Source of the DNA: Sphingobacteriales bacterium
Lineage (GTDB): Bacteria; Bacteroidota; Bacteroidia; Sphingobacteriales; Sphingobacteriaceae
NCBI GenBank assembly: GCA_004293485.1
Contig: RDYW01000036.1
Span: 24,793-88,792 of the forward strand
Direction: 5' to 3'
Length of the DNA: 64,000 nt
Below are positions 1 through 8,799 of the stretch, one piece after another. Made by a program: the position numbers and the translations under genes. How positions within the stretch are numbered: position 1 is the stretch's first letter; each line of letters begins with the position of its first letter. Below the pieces are notes generated by a model, which saw only the letters and a list, made by a program, of their open reading frames with translations, was not told where the DNA came from and did not search any database.

Positions 1-202
1 CGATGCCAATGAAGCCCAAAAAGCTATATCTGATGAAGTATATTATATTGTTTCTGATAAATGTACTGAGTGTGTAGGCTTTCATGACGAACCTCAGTGC
101 GCAGCCGTATGCCCTGTAGATTGTTGTGTAGATGATGAAGATATTAGAGAAACCGAAGAACAACTATTGGCCAAAAAAGAGTGGTTACACCAAGAGGGTT
201 AA
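1..202 (+). CDS. 4Fe-4S ferredoxin, C-terminal part (5' end outside window)
   Basis: The frame is open from the first base and ends at TAA 200-202, leaving 66 residues. They contain the cluster motif CTECVGFHDEPQC followed by CPVDCC, the CxxC...CxxxCP pattern of a bacterial-type 4Fe-4S ferredoxin. The tail is acidic and then lysine-rich (ETEEQLLAKKEWLHQEG). Small dicluster ferredoxins of about 110-120 residues with this ending are common in Bacteroidota and act as cytoplasmic electron carriers. The other cluster motif would lie upstream of the window. The redox partner cannot be told from here. Confidence 0.85.
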   Translation, partial: DANEAQKAISDEVYYIVSDKCTECVGFHDEPQCAAVCPVDCCVDDEDIRETEEQLLAKKEWLHQEG

Positions 203-277
203 TTTTTTCACACTATATCTCTGTTTTTGTTTAAGGGTGGTTACCTTAGTTTTTTGTATACGCTAAAAAAGGCATAT

Positions 278-691
278 CTACAAAAAACTTTTTAGCCCCA
301 GTTCGTAGCTTTGTAAACCAAAACCAGTAATTATACCTTTACAATTTTTGGCCATCATACTGTGGTGCCTATACTCTTCTCGGGCATACACGTTTGATAT
401 ATGTACTTCAATTACAGGTGTTTTAATGGCCGCAATAGCATCTGCAATGGCTACAGAGGTGTGGGTGTATGCGCCCGCATTCATCACAATACCATCAAAC
501 GTAAAACCAACTTGGTGCAATTGGTTAATAATTTCGCCTTCTACATTACTTTGAAAATAATGTAATGTAATGCCATGATATTTGGCTTTTAGTTCTTCGA
601 AAAAAGATTCGAAACCTTCGCTTCCGTAAATGCCGGGCTCACGCCTGCCTAGTAAGTTTAAGTTTGGGCCGTTTATTATTTGTATTTTCAT
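278..691 (-). CDS. aroQ: Type II 3-dehydroquinate dehydratase
   Basis: This enzyme dehydrates 3-dehydroquinate to 3-dehydroshikimate in the shikimate pathway and acts in the cytoplasm. At 137 residues it has the usual length for the small dodecameric type II enzyme. It starts with the family signature INGPNLNLLGRREP. The catalytic Tyr is in GIYG, the substrate loop is NAGAYTHTS, the active-site His is in EVHISN, and the conserved Arg is in REEYRHHS. It stands alone, with no other aro genes nearby. The preceding ferredoxin gene is on the opposite strand, so the two are convergent. Confidence 0.96.
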   Translation of the reverse strand: MKIQIINGPNLNLLGRREPGIYGSEGFESFFEELKAKYHGITLHYFQSNVEGEIINQLHQVGFTFDGIVMNAGAYTHTSVAIADAIAAIKTPVIEVHISNVYAREEYRHHSMMAKNCKGIITGFGLQSYELGLKSFL

Positions 692-876
692 GTGATTAAA
701 TTTTTTAAATTCATTAATTTTTTTAGATGTAAATAGAATTTAGTTTGTTTAACACATTATTGATGCACTAAATTGTTACAAATAAATATATAAAAGAAAT
801 TTTGGAAGGATTAACTAGGATATACTCTTATGTAAATCAAAAATCCTATATCAGTAATCAAATATTTTCTCTACCC

Positions 877-1824
877 TTATTTCTTCCCTCCAAATACTGA
901 AAAATGTACATATCGCTTTGGATTAGCCTTTACATCTATTAATAATTTATCCAAACTGCTTGATGAATTTTTAAGGTTATTGTACAAGGCATCATCATTT
1001 AATAATAAACCAATTGAACCCTTACCTGTATTTATTTTATTTATAGCGGCATACAAATCGGCTACGGCTTTATTGGCATTATCTACTGTTTGTTTAAAAT
1101 TAGCTTGTGCCACCTCGGTAGTTACGTTATCTAGGTTATTTAAAATGGAGGTAATTTGCTTATTGTTGTTTTTAAAATTACCCGAAATAGACTCTACATT
1201 GGCCAAAATTGCATCTAATCTTACCGCTTCGGTACCTACAATATTATCTACTTTTTTGCTGGTAGCTTCTAAGTTTTGCAGGGTTTGGGCAATACTGTTA
1301 AAACTTTTATCTACATTTTTTTGAAAATTAGGGTTTAAAATATTGTTTACCGCTTGCAACACCGAATCCAATCTATCAACAATTAATTCGGCTTTTTTTT
1401 GTAATGGTTGTACTTTATCCATCAAGTTTTGCTTTACTTTTGCGCTTAGCGTATCGCCATCGATGGCTAAAGTAGGGCTGTTTCCTAAGTCAAATACAAT
1501 GGCTTTGCTGCCCAGTAAATCGGTACTTTCGAGCCTTGCTACGGTGTTTTTGGGTACTTTATACTCGGGGTTAACCATAAATTGTACCAATATTTGCCCG
1601 TTAGGCAAAAGGGTTAAATCTGATACTCTACCTATTTGATAGCCATTTACCAGTACAGGTTTTGATTTGGCTAGGCCATCTACTTTATCGTATTTGGCAT
1701 AAAATTCGTTTTGGCTACTAAAAATATCGTTACCTTTTAAAAAATTATATCCTATAATAAATAAGGCAATAGCAAGGGCAGCTAGTATGCCAACTTTGGT
1801 TTCGTTAGAAATTTTAAACATCAT
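877..1824 (-). CDS. mlaD: MlaD/MCE-family lipid-transport protein
   Basis: The 315-residue protein has one N-terminal membrane helix (about residues 11-28) and then an MCE domain (about 38-120, with DGLAKSKPVLVNGYQIGRVS and ARLESTDLLGSKAI). A long, Asn-rich, probably helical C-terminal half follows. MCE proteins form periplasmic hexamers that move phospholipids between the membranes with an MlaFE-type ABC transporter. No mlaE or mlaF is visible here; in Bacteroidota they are often elsewhere. The gene starts 14 bp after the amidase gene on the same strand, so the two probably share a transcript. The start ATGATG allows either of two adjacent Met codons. Confidence 0.88.
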   Translation of the reverse strand: MMFKISNETKVGILAALAIALFIIGYNFLKGNDIFSSQNEFYAKYDKVDGLAKSKPVLVNGYQIGRVSDLTLLPNGQILVQFMVNPEYKVPKNTVARLESTDLLGSKAIVFDLGNSPTLAIDGDTLSAKVKQNLMDKVQPLQKKAELIVDRLDSVLQAVNNILNPNFQKNVDKSFNSIAQTLQNLEATSKKVDNIVGTEAVRLDAILANVESISGNFKNNNKQITSILNNLDNVTTEVAQANFKQTVDNANKAVADLYAAINKINTGKGSIGLLLNDDALYNNLKNSSSSLDKLLIDVKANPKRYVHFSVFGGKK

Positions 1825-1838
1825 TTATATGGCTATTA

Positions 1839-2717
1839 TTATAATTCGATTTGTTTTTTGTAAGCTATGATTGCCGATACCAAGTTATCTACTATTTCGG
1901 CTTGCCCAGCATCAGAGTTTATAAATTCTTCTTCTTCGGGGTTGCTTATAAAGCCTATTTCGGTAAGTATAGCAGGCATACCCGCCCGTTGCAGTACGGC
2001 CAGTCCTTTTTCTTGCACACCTCGGTTAATGCGCCCGCTTTTAACATATTCATCTTGCACAAGCGATGCTAGCTTAATACTTTGGTCTCTAAAAGCGTTT
2101 TTCATTAGCGAAAACACGATGTAGCTTTCGGGGTCTTTAGGGTCAAACCCTTCATAGTTTTTTTTGTAATCTTTTTCTAGTAATATCGAAGCGTTTTCAC
2201 GTATGGCGGCATCTTGTTCGCTCATCCTACCAAAACCGGCTACAAATGTTTCGGTGCCACGTGTTACGGGGTTGGGTATACTTCGGTAGCCATAAACAGG
2301 CTTGCCACTATCGGTATATTTTATAACGTAGCGTTGCCTTACCAAAGGCATCGAATTACAATGTATGGATATAAATAAATCGGCTTTTTCTTTATTGGCT
2401 ATGCCTATGCGTTCGTATAATTTTACAAAAACATCGGTTTGGCGGGTAAATACTACCTTTACGTTAGGGATACGTTCTTCTATTGATTTTCCTAATTTTA
2501 ATGCTACCGATAGGGCTACGTTTTTTTCTTTGGATATTGCCCCATGCGTGGCACCATCTTGCCCGCCATGGCCAGCATCAATTACTATCACTTTAATTTT
2601 GTTTCCCTCTGTTTTTATTTCCCTTGGTGGGATAATAGTATACGATGTTAAGCCAATACTAATAAGTAATAAAACAGATAAGCCAATTATAAACCTTTTT
2701 GATGTGGTAATTTTCAT
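1839..2717 (-). CDS. amiC: N-acetylmuramoyl-L-alanine amidase (Amidase_3)
   Basis: This zinc amidase would cleave the lactyl-amide bond between MurNAc and the stem peptide of peptidoglycan, as in daughter-cell separation. Residues 9-27 form a membrane anchor or signal. The catalytic domain begins at VIVIDAGHGGQDG (zinc His50), continues with Glu64 (KEKN) and SIHCNS (His119), and ends with LTEIGFISNPEE, where Glu253 fits the catalytic Glu. A roughly 60-residue insertion between His119 and Glu253 resembles the regulatory insert of AmiA/B/C enzymes. It is divergent from the lptD-like gene and probably heads an operon with mlaD. The symbol is by family resemblance. Confidence 0.93.
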   Translation of the reverse strand: MKITTSKRFIIGLSVLLLISIGLTSYTIIPPREIKTEGNKIKVIVIDAGHGGQDGATHGAISKEKNVALSVALKLGKSIEERIPNVKVVFTRQTDVFVKLYERIGIANKEKADLFISIHCNSMPLVRQRYVIKYTDSGKPVYGYRSIPNPVTRGTETFVAGFGRMSEQDAAIRENASILLEKDYKKNYEGFDPKDPESYIVFSLMKNAFRDQSIKLASLVQDEYVKSGRINRGVQEKGLAVLQRAGMPAILTEIGFISNPEEEEFINSDAGQAEIVDNLVSAIIAYKKQIEL

Positions 2718-2725
2718 TAATTTTG
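2718..2725 (+). promoter_or_regulatory. -7 box TAATTTTG for the lptD-like gene
   Basis: The sequence matches the Bacteroidota -7 consensus TAnnTTTG and lies 44 bp before the TTG start of the lptD-like gene. It abuts the start codon of the divergent amidase gene. I found no clear -33 TTG element. Confidence 0.45.
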
Positions 2726-2745
2726 TACGTTTTTGGTTCTGTTAG

Positions 2746-2753
2746 CAAAAATA
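2746..2753 (-). promoter_or_regulatory. -7 box TATTTTTG for the amidase-mlaD operon
   Basis: On the minus strand this reads TATTTTTG, a match to TAnnTTTG, 28 bp before the amidase ATG. It sits inside the 5' leader expected for the opposite gene, so the two promoters face away from each other with overlapping territory. Confidence 0.45.
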
Positions 2754-2769
2754 CTATTCTTATTTAGAT

Positions 2770-5421
2770 TTGAAATTTAACAAATTATTTTTTATTTATT
2801 GTGTGTTGCTTTTTATTGCCGTTGCAATTTCGGCAGATGCATACGCTCAACAAAAAAAAACTAAAACAATTTCGGTAAAACCTATTACCAAAAATATTAA
2901 AGATACGGTACTAACAGATACTTTAGTAAAAAAATCTAAAAAATCAGATATAGATGACGAAATAACTATAACCGCCGAAGATTCGATACTTTACAAAAAC
3001 AATGTAATGTATGTGTATAAAAAAGGAAGGGTAGTTTACGGCGAAAAACAAATTGATGCTGGCTATATTACGCTAAACCAAAACTCCAAAACTGTATTTG
3101 CCAAGGGTACGGTTGATAGCCTAGGCAAGTTTTCGGGCTTACCCATTATTAAAGACCCCAAGGATGGGATGCTTACCGCCGATTCGCTTTTGTATAATTT
3201 TAACACCTCGCGAGGCAAAATTTTTCAGGTATATACCGAGCAGCAAGGCGGCTTTATTACAGGAGGCACTATTAAAAAACAAAAAAACAGCGAAGTACAT
3301 TTAAAAAAAGTAATTTACAGCTCGTGTAATTTGCCTAGCCCACACCAGCATTTTGGCATTATTATTACCAAAGGTATAGCTACCGAAAAGCAAATTATTA
3401 CCGGGCCAGCATACTTAATGATTGAAGGCGTACCCTTACCATTTGTGCTGCCATTTGGCTTTTTTCCTAAGCCCGATAAACGCTCGTCGGGTATCATATT
3501 GCCACAGTTTGGTGAGGATGCTACCTTAGGTTTTTTCCTTCGCGATTTTGGTTATTATTTAGGCTTTAATGATTATTGGGATTTAACCTTAAAAGGCGGC
3601 GTTTATACCAAAAGCTCGTACGAGGCTAATGCACAAAGCAGTTATACCAAACGGTATAAATACAATGGCAATGTTTTTTTAAGCTATTCGAGCAAGCGTT
3701 TTGGTATCGAAGGTACGGCAGGGTATAAACCAGCGCAGGATTTTAGCATCCGATGGTCGCACTCGCAAAACCCCAATGCGCACCCAGGCACAAGTTTTAG
3801 TGCTTCGGTAAATGCGGCTACGGCTACTAATTTTCGTAATAATGCCACCGGAAACATTAATATTACCCAAATAACACAAAACAACTTACAATCAAGCATT
3901 GCGTATAGTAAAACTTTTGCCAATAGCCCTTTTAGTTTAAGCAGTAGCTTTAGCCATAGCCAAGAAATTTCTCGCCGGCAAATTAGTTTAGGCTTACCCA
4001 ATTTAAACTTTAACATGACGACCCTAAACCCCCTAGATAATAAAGATAGAACTGGCGCTCAAAAATGGTACCAGCGCATAGCTATTGGTTATAACATGAA
4101 TGCCAATAACCAGCTTAATATAGCCGATTCTTTACTGTTTACAAAAAAGGCTATATCACAAATTAGAAACGGGGTCGAACACGTTATACCCATCACATTA
4201 TCATCCACTGTATTAAAGTTTTTTCAAATAAGTCAAAGTGTAAACTACTCCGAAAAATGGTATTTTCAAACCATACGCAAAGGATTTTTAACCCGCCCCA
4301 CCAATACTGGTTTAAAAGATTCATCAACGCTTGATACTATTGCTGGCTTTAGGCGAGCATCCGAATATAGGGTAAGCACCAGTGTATCTACCAAATTTTA
4401 TGGGATGGTAAACTTTAAAAAAGGCAAACTAATGGCCATTAGGCATGTGGTTACGCCCAATGTTGGCTTGGCTTACACCCCCGATTTTGGTGCAGCAAAA
4501 TACGGTTACTACCAAAGTGTACAAGTAAACCAACGAGGCGACCAACAAAAATATTCGATTTTCGAAAACAGCATGTACGGAGGCCCAGGCATAGGCAGGC
4601 AAGCAGGCATTTCGTTTGGTGTAGATAATACCATCGAATTAAAAGTACGCAACTCCAAAGACACCACAGGCAAAGAGGCCACCAAAAAAATTCCTGTTAT
4701 ACAAGGTTTATCTATAAGTGGATTTTACAATTTAGCTGCCGATAGCTTTAAGCTGTCAAGATCTTTAGCCTTTAGTGGGCGTACTTTTTTTACTGAAAAA
4801 ATAGGGTTAAATTTTGGAGGAAGTTTAGACCCCTACATCTTTCAAAAACAAGAAATTAATGGCAGGGTGGTTGGTAAAAGTATCGATAGATATACCTGGC
4901 TTGATGGCAAGTTTCCTGCCCTCACTAGCTTTAATTTCTCGTTCGATTATAAGTTTAACTCCGAAGGGCAAAACAAAAAAACCAATAACCCGCCCAATCC
5001 TAATAACACAGGCTTATTTGATAAAGTAAGCCCCGAGCAAGCCCAGCTACTAAGGCAAATGAGTGCTAACGAAAACGCATTTGTTGATTTTAAAATACCT
5101 TGGAGCCTTTATATGCAGTATGGTTTTAATTATCAAAACAACCGAAACAACCAAAACATTGTACAAACATTGGGCTTTAGTGGCGATTTTAGCTTAACCC
5201 CTAAGTGGAAAGTAAGCTTTAATTCGGGTTACGATTTCGAGCTTAAAAAAATGAGCTTTACATCGTTTTCTATCAACCGCGATTTGCACTGCTGGGATTT
5301 GGCTATACAATGGGTTCCCTTTGGCCTTTTCCAAAGTTATAGTATCGATTTAAGGGTGCGCTCTTCCATTTTACAAGATTTAAAACTAAGCAAACGAAGA
5401 AATTTTTATGATGCAAGATAA
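2770..5421 (+). CDS. lptD: LptD/OstA-like outer-membrane LPS-assembly protein
   Basis: The 883-residue protein starts with a signal peptide (KFNKLFFIYCVLLFIAVAI, cleaved after about AYAQ). An OstA/LptA-like periplasmic domain follows (about 65-250, with AEDSILYKNNVMYVYKKGRV, GMLTADSLLYNF and YSSCNLPSPHQHFGI). The remaining roughly 600 residues are aromatic-rich beta strands typical of the LptD barrel, which inserts lipopolysaccharide into the outer leaflet. The start is TTG: the first in-frame ATG is about 80 codons downstream and would remove the signal peptide. Several LptD-like paralogues are common in this phylum, so it need not be the essential one. cinA follows closely. Confidence 0.88.
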   Translation: MKFNKLFFIYCVLLFIAVAISADAYAQQKKTKTISVKPITKNIKDTVLTDTLVKKSKKSDIDDEITITAEDSILYKNNVMYVYKKGRVVYGEKQIDAGYITLNQNSKTVFAKGTVDSLGKFSGLPIIKDPKDGMLTADSLLYNFNTSRGKIFQVYTEQQGGFITGGTIKKQKNSEVHLKKVIYSSCNLPSPHQHFGIIITKGIATEKQIITGPAYLMIEGVPLPFVLPFGFFPKPDKRSSGIILPQFGEDATLGFFLRDFGYYLGFNDYWDLTLKGGVYTKSSYEANAQSSYTKRYKYNGNVFLSYSSKRFGIEGTAGYKPAQDFSIRWSHSQNPNAHPGTSFSASVNAATATNFRNNATGNINITQITQNNLQSSIAYSKTFANSPFSLSSSFSHSQEISRRQISLGLPNLNFNMTTLNPLDNKDRTGAQKWYQRIAIGYNMNANNQLNIADSLLFTKKAISQIRNGVEHVIPITLSSTVLKFFQISQSVNYSEKWYFQTIRKGFLTRPTNTGLKDSSTLDTIAGFRRASEYRVSTSVSTKFYGMVNFKKGKLMAIRHVVTPNVGLAYTPDFGAAKYGYYQSVQVNQRGDQQKYSIFENSMYGGPGIGRQAGISFGVDNTIELKVRNSKDTTGKEATKKIPVIQGLSISGFYNLAADSFKLSRSLAFSGRTFFTEKIGLNFGGSLDPYIFQKQEINGRVVGKSIDRYTWLDGKFPALTSFNFSFDYKFNSEGQNKKTNNPPNPNNTGLFDKVSPEQAQLLRQMSANENAFVDFKIPWSLYMQYGFNYQNNRNNQNIVQTLGFSGDFSLTPKWKVSFNSGYDFELKKMSFTSFSINRDLHCWDLAIQWVPFGLFQSYSIDLRVRSSILQDLKLSKRRNFYDAR

Positions 5422-5425
5422 AATA

Positions 5426-6694
5426 ATGGCCGAAATTATTACCATAGGTGATGAGATTTTGATAGGCCAAATTGTAGATACCAACTCGGCTTGGATGGCC
5501 GTAGAGCTAAACAAAACAGGCATCAGCGTAAAGCAAATTACCTCCATTTCGGATGATGAACAGCATATATTGCAAGCTTTCGCCGATGCCGAACAACGGG
5601 CCGATATTATTATTGTAACAGGTGGCCTAGGCCCAACCAAAGATGATATTACCAAAAAAACAATGTACCAGTACTTTGGCGCACAAAGCTGGAAAACAGA
5701 TGAAGAAAGCCTAACCATCATCGAAAAAATATTTGCCAAATACAATGTCCCATTACTCGAAAGCAATAAATTACAAGCCGCTGTACCCAGTAACTGTGAG
5801 GTATTGGTAAACGATTTGGGCACAGCACCAGGCATGCTTTTCCGCAAAAACGGTAAACTATTTATTTCGCTACCTGGCGTGCCTTACGAAATGATAAATT
5901 TAATGGAGCGCAAGGTATTGCCCTTAATAACCCGCGAATTTAAGCTAGGCAATATTGTACACCGCACTATTTTAACCGTAGGCGTAGGCGAATCGTTTTT
6001 GGCCGATAAGCTGGAAAGTATCGAAAACCAATTGCCCCAGCATATTAAATTAGCATACCTCCCCAAACTAGGGCAAGTACGCTTACGCCTAAGCAGTTAT
6101 GGAAACAATGCCGAGCTACTTAAAACCGAAGTAGATAACTATATCGAAAAAATTGTTGCCGCCATACCCGATAATTGGGTTGCCAAAGAAGATATCCCCT
6201 TAGAAAAAGTTATCTTAAATATTATGCAATCCCGAGGGCTTACCCTATCGGTAGCCGAAAGCTGTACAGGTGGTGCCATAAGCCAACTATTTACACAACA
6301 CGCAGGTTGCTCTAACGTGTTTATGGGCGGGGCAATAACATACTCTAACCAGCTTAAAACCAACATATTGAGCGTAAAACCCGAAACCTTAAAAAGCCAT
6401 GGTGCCGTAAGCGAAGCTACTATTAACGAAATGGTTACAGGCGCATTGCTAAACTTTAATACCGATTATGCCATAGCCGTAAGTGGTATAGCCGGGCCCA
6501 ATGGTGGCCAACCCGATAAACCCGTAGGTACCGTGTGGATTGCCGTGGCCAATAAAAACAAAACCATAGGCCAAAAATTTGTTTTTGGCAATAAAAGGCA
6601 ACAAAATATCGAACGATCGGCCGTAAATGCTTTACACCTTTTGTATAAATTATTAAGTATAGAAAATATAAATGAGTTTAATATGCTTAAGTAA
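5426..6694 (+). CDS. cinA: CinA family protein (MoaB-like domain plus PncC amidase domain)
   Basis: The N-terminal half (about 1-170) is a molybdopterin-binding-like domain beginning AEIITIGDEILIGQ, with VTGGLGPTKDD. The C-terminal roughly 160 residues form the CinA/PncC nicotinamide-nucleotide amidase domain, with LSVAESCTGGAISQLF and VSGIAGPNGG. Full-length CinA proteins can hydrolyse ADP-ribose and deamidate NMN, which points to pyridine nucleotide salvage. I chose ATG 5426 because family members begin M(K)AEIITIGDEIL. The tracked ORF starts at 5408 and overlaps the lptD-like gene by 14 bp, which would add MMQDKI. The two genes are probably translated from one mRNA. Confidence 0.92.
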   Translation: MAEIITIGDEILIGQIVDTNSAWMAVELNKTGISVKQITSISDDEQHILQAFADAEQRADIIIVTGGLGPTKDDITKKTMYQYFGAQSWKTDEESLTIIEKIFAKYNVPLLESNKLQAAVPSNCEVLVNDLGTAPGMLFRKNGKLFISLPGVPYEMINLMERKVLPLITREFKLGNIVHRTILTVGVGESFLADKLESIENQLPQHIKLAYLPKLGQVRLRLSSYGNNAELLKTEVDNYIEKIVAAIPDNWVAKEDIPLEKVILNIMQSRGLTLSVAESCTGGAISQLFTQHAGCSNVFMGGAITYSNQLKTNILSVKPETLKSHGAVSEATINEMVTGALLNFNTDYAIAVSGIAGPNGGQPDKPVGTVWIAVANKNKTIGQKFVFGNKRQQNIERSAVNALHLLYKLLSIENINEFNMLK

Positions 6695-7008
6695 AAATGA
6701 AATTAACATTGAGGATAGTACATAATTTTTTTAGATACGGTTAATTTAATTATGGTAGAATATTTTAACCAAGCAAATTTACAGCCATTGCGCATCGTTA
6801 CTTACTTAGGTATAATACATTTAGCATAAACACATGATAAACAAAGAATTATTATAAATTAAGCTAAACAGTACATCCACACATAAATAAAAAACATACT
6901 TTAAAAGTATTTTTAAAGTATAAATTAAGTGCGTACAATAACCTTCATTAAAAAAAAATATTTTAAAAATCATTAATTTTTGTAATTTTGCAAGCTTAAA
7001 TATAGGTA
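6695..7008. other. AT-rich intergenic region upstream of the lipid-synthesis cluster
   Basis: This 314 bp non-coding stretch is very AT-rich. I see no credible ORF, tRNA or strong hairpin in it. The only feature I can point to is the promoter-like box close to its right end. Confidence 0.6.
6983..6990 (+). promoter_or_regulatory. -7 box TAATTTTG for the DUF177-rpmF transcript
   Basis: This is an exact TAnnTTTG match ending 18 bp before the ATG of the DUF177 gene, which implies a leader of only about 10 nt. No -33 TTG is evident at the expected spacing. Confidence 0.5.
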
Positions 7009-7542
7009 ATGAAACCTTTAAAATTGTTTTTATTGCCTTTTACAGGTTTAAAATTAGGCAACCATCAGTTTGAATACAAAATTGATAACACCTTTTTTGA
7101 AGCTTTTGAATATTCAATAGCTAAAACGGGTGATTGCAACATTTTATTAAATTTAGAAAAGCAAGAAACAATGCTTATTCTAGATTTTAATGTTGAAGGA
7201 AATGTTTTTTTAACTTGCGACAAATGCTTAGGGAATTACCCACAAGCAATTAGTGCTAAAGATAGGCTGATAGTTAAATTTTCTCACGAAGATTTATCGA
7301 ACAGTACCGATGAAGTAGTAGTGTTAAGTAAAAACGAAAGCGAGTTTGATATTTCGTTTTTTATTTACGAAATAATAAATTTGGCAATACCTTACGTTAG
7401 CGTATGCGAAAATCCAGGAAAACTTGCCTTTTGCGATATTGAAGTTTTAAATAAAATACAAACATTATCGGCTAATAAAGAGCCTGCAAACGATACAACA
7501 AACTCTCCATGGGAGATATTAAAAAACATTAAAAACAATTAA
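7009..7542 (+). CDS. YceD/DUF177 family protein
   Basis: The 177-residue protein carries a CxxC pair in VFLTCDKCLGNYP (about residue 67) and a downstream segment VCENPGKLAFC, as in the DUF177 family. Its position directly before rpmF and plsX is the usual one for this family across bacteria. Family members have been linked to 23S rRNA accumulation and ribosome assembly, but the mechanism in Bacteroidota is not settled. The ATG is 18 bp after a promoter-like box, and rpmF begins 12 bp downstream. The C-terminal SPWEILKNIKN motif is typical of the family in this phylum. Confidence 0.85.
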   Translation: MKPLKLFLLPFTGLKLGNHQFEYKIDNTFFEAFEYSIAKTGDCNILLNLEKQETMLILDFNVEGNVFLTCDKCLGNYPQAISAKDRLIVKFSHEDLSNSTDEVVVLSKNESEFDISFFIYEIINLAIPYVSVCENPGKLAFCDIEVLNKIQTLSANKEPANDTTNSPWEILKNIKNN

Positions 7543-7554
7543 TAATTAGAAATT

Positions 7555-7746
7555 ATGGCTCATCCAAAGAGAAAAATATCCAAATCGCGTAGAGACAAAA
7601 GAAGAACACATTACAAAGCGGTAGCTCCATCATTATGGACGTGTAAAGAAACAGGTGCCGTACATTTACCTCACCGAGCGTATAATGTTGATGGTAACTT
7701 ATATTTTAAAGGTAAGTTGCTTATCGAAAACACCAAAATAGCTTAA
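7555..7746 (+). CDS. rpmF: Ribosomal protein bL32
   Basis: The 63-residue basic protein begins with [20 protein letters not shown], the diagnostic bL32 N terminus, and has the normal length. In zinc-ribbon versions four Cys bind zinc. Here only one Cys is present ([17 protein letters not shown]), so this is a zinc-free (C-minus) form that would not depend on zinc supply. It is co-transcribed with the DUF177 gene upstream and probably with plsX about 100 bp downstream. Confidence 0.97.
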   Translation: MAHPKRKISKSRRDKRRTHYKAVAPSLWTCKETGAVHLPHRAYNVDGNLYFKGKLLIENTKIA

Positions 7747-7843
7747 TTTATTTTTATAAAAAAATGAATAGTTTGTACATAAAATCAAAAACTAAAAAAA
7801 TGTACAAGCAATGTTTATGCCTTATTAAAAGCGTATTTTTTAA

Positions 7844-8788
7844 ATGAAAATTGGCTTAGATATAATGGGTGGCGATTATGCCCCCCAAGCTACCATTTTA
7901 GGCGCTATCGAAGCGCATAAGCAGCTCGAAACCAATCAAAACATTGTTTTAATTGGCGATAAAGAGCTTGCTTTACCTATTTTGGAAGCCAATAACTTTA
8001 ATCCTCAACTGTTCGAATTTATACACACCACCGATGTAATTGGTATGGGCGAACATCCCGCAAAGGCAATTTTACAAAAACCTAATGCAAGTATTTCGGT
8101 AGGTTTCCAACTACTTAAAAAAGGTAATATAGATTCGTTTGCCTCTGCTGGCAATACCGGAGCCATGTTGGTTGGAGCAATGTTTAGTGTTAAAGCTATT
8201 CAAGGCGTTATACGCCCCGCCATAGCATCTATTGTACCCAAAATTAAAGGTGGCTGTGGGGTATTGTTAGATGTAGGTGCTAATGCCGATTGTAAACCCG
8301 AAATGTTGTTGCAGTTTGGCGTATTAGGCAGTATTTATGCCAAGCATATTTACCAAGTAGCTACTCCCCAAGTTGGTTTAATGAATATTGGTGAGGAAGA
8401 AGAAAAAGGAAATTTACTAACACAAGCCGCTTTTACACTTTTGCAACAATCGGAAGCTATAAACTTTATGGGCAACCTTGAGGGGCGAGATTTATTTAAT
8501 AGTAAAGCCGATGTGATAGTGTGCGATGGCTTTACGGGTAATGTGGTACTAAAACTTGCCGAATCGTTTTATGTATTAACCTTAAAAAAAGGCTTTAAAG
8601 ACGAATTTTTCGACCGATTTAATTACGAACAATACGGGGGTAGCCCTATACTAGGAGTAAACGCTCCGGTAATTATTGGCCATGGTATTTCTACCCCAGA
8701 AGCCATAAAAAACATGATTTTATCATCCAAAGAAATGGTAAAAACCAAACTTATAGACCAATTTAAAATCGCGTTTAGCGAAAAATAA
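7844..8788 (+). CDS. plsX: Phosphate acyltransferase PlsX
   Basis: PlsX converts acyl-ACP and phosphate to acyl-phosphate, the acyl donor for PlsY in phospholipid synthesis. The 314-residue sequence begins MKIGLDIMGGDYAP. It has the FASAGNTGAMLVGA and LLDVGANADCKPE motifs, the glycine-rich VCDGFTGNVVLKL segment, and GHGISTPEAIKNMI near the C terminus, all characteristic of the family. The order rpmF-plsX-fabH is widely conserved and links ribosome and membrane-lipid genes. fabH starts 11 bp downstream. Confidence 0.96.
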   Translation: MKIGLDIMGGDYAPQATILGAIEAHKQLETNQNIVLIGDKELALPILEANNFNPQLFEFIHTTDVIGMGEHPAKAILQKPNASISVGFQLLKKGNIDSFASAGNTGAMLVGAMFSVKAIQGVIRPAIASIVPKIKGGCGVLLDVGANADCKPEMLLQFGVLGSIYAKHIYQVATPQVGLMNIGEEEEKGNLLTQAAFTLLQQSEAINFMGNLEGRDLFNSKADVIVCDGFTGNVVLKLAESFYVLTLKKGFKDEFFDRFNYEQYGGSPILGVNAPVIIGHGISTPEAIKNMILSSKEMVKTKLIDQFKIAFSEK

Positions 8789-8799
8789 TAGCTAAAAAT

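Noticed and set aside
3684-4016. 110-residue minus-strand ORF within the lptD-like gene
   Set aside because: It is a shadow of the barrel-coding frame and its composition is typical of antisense translation.
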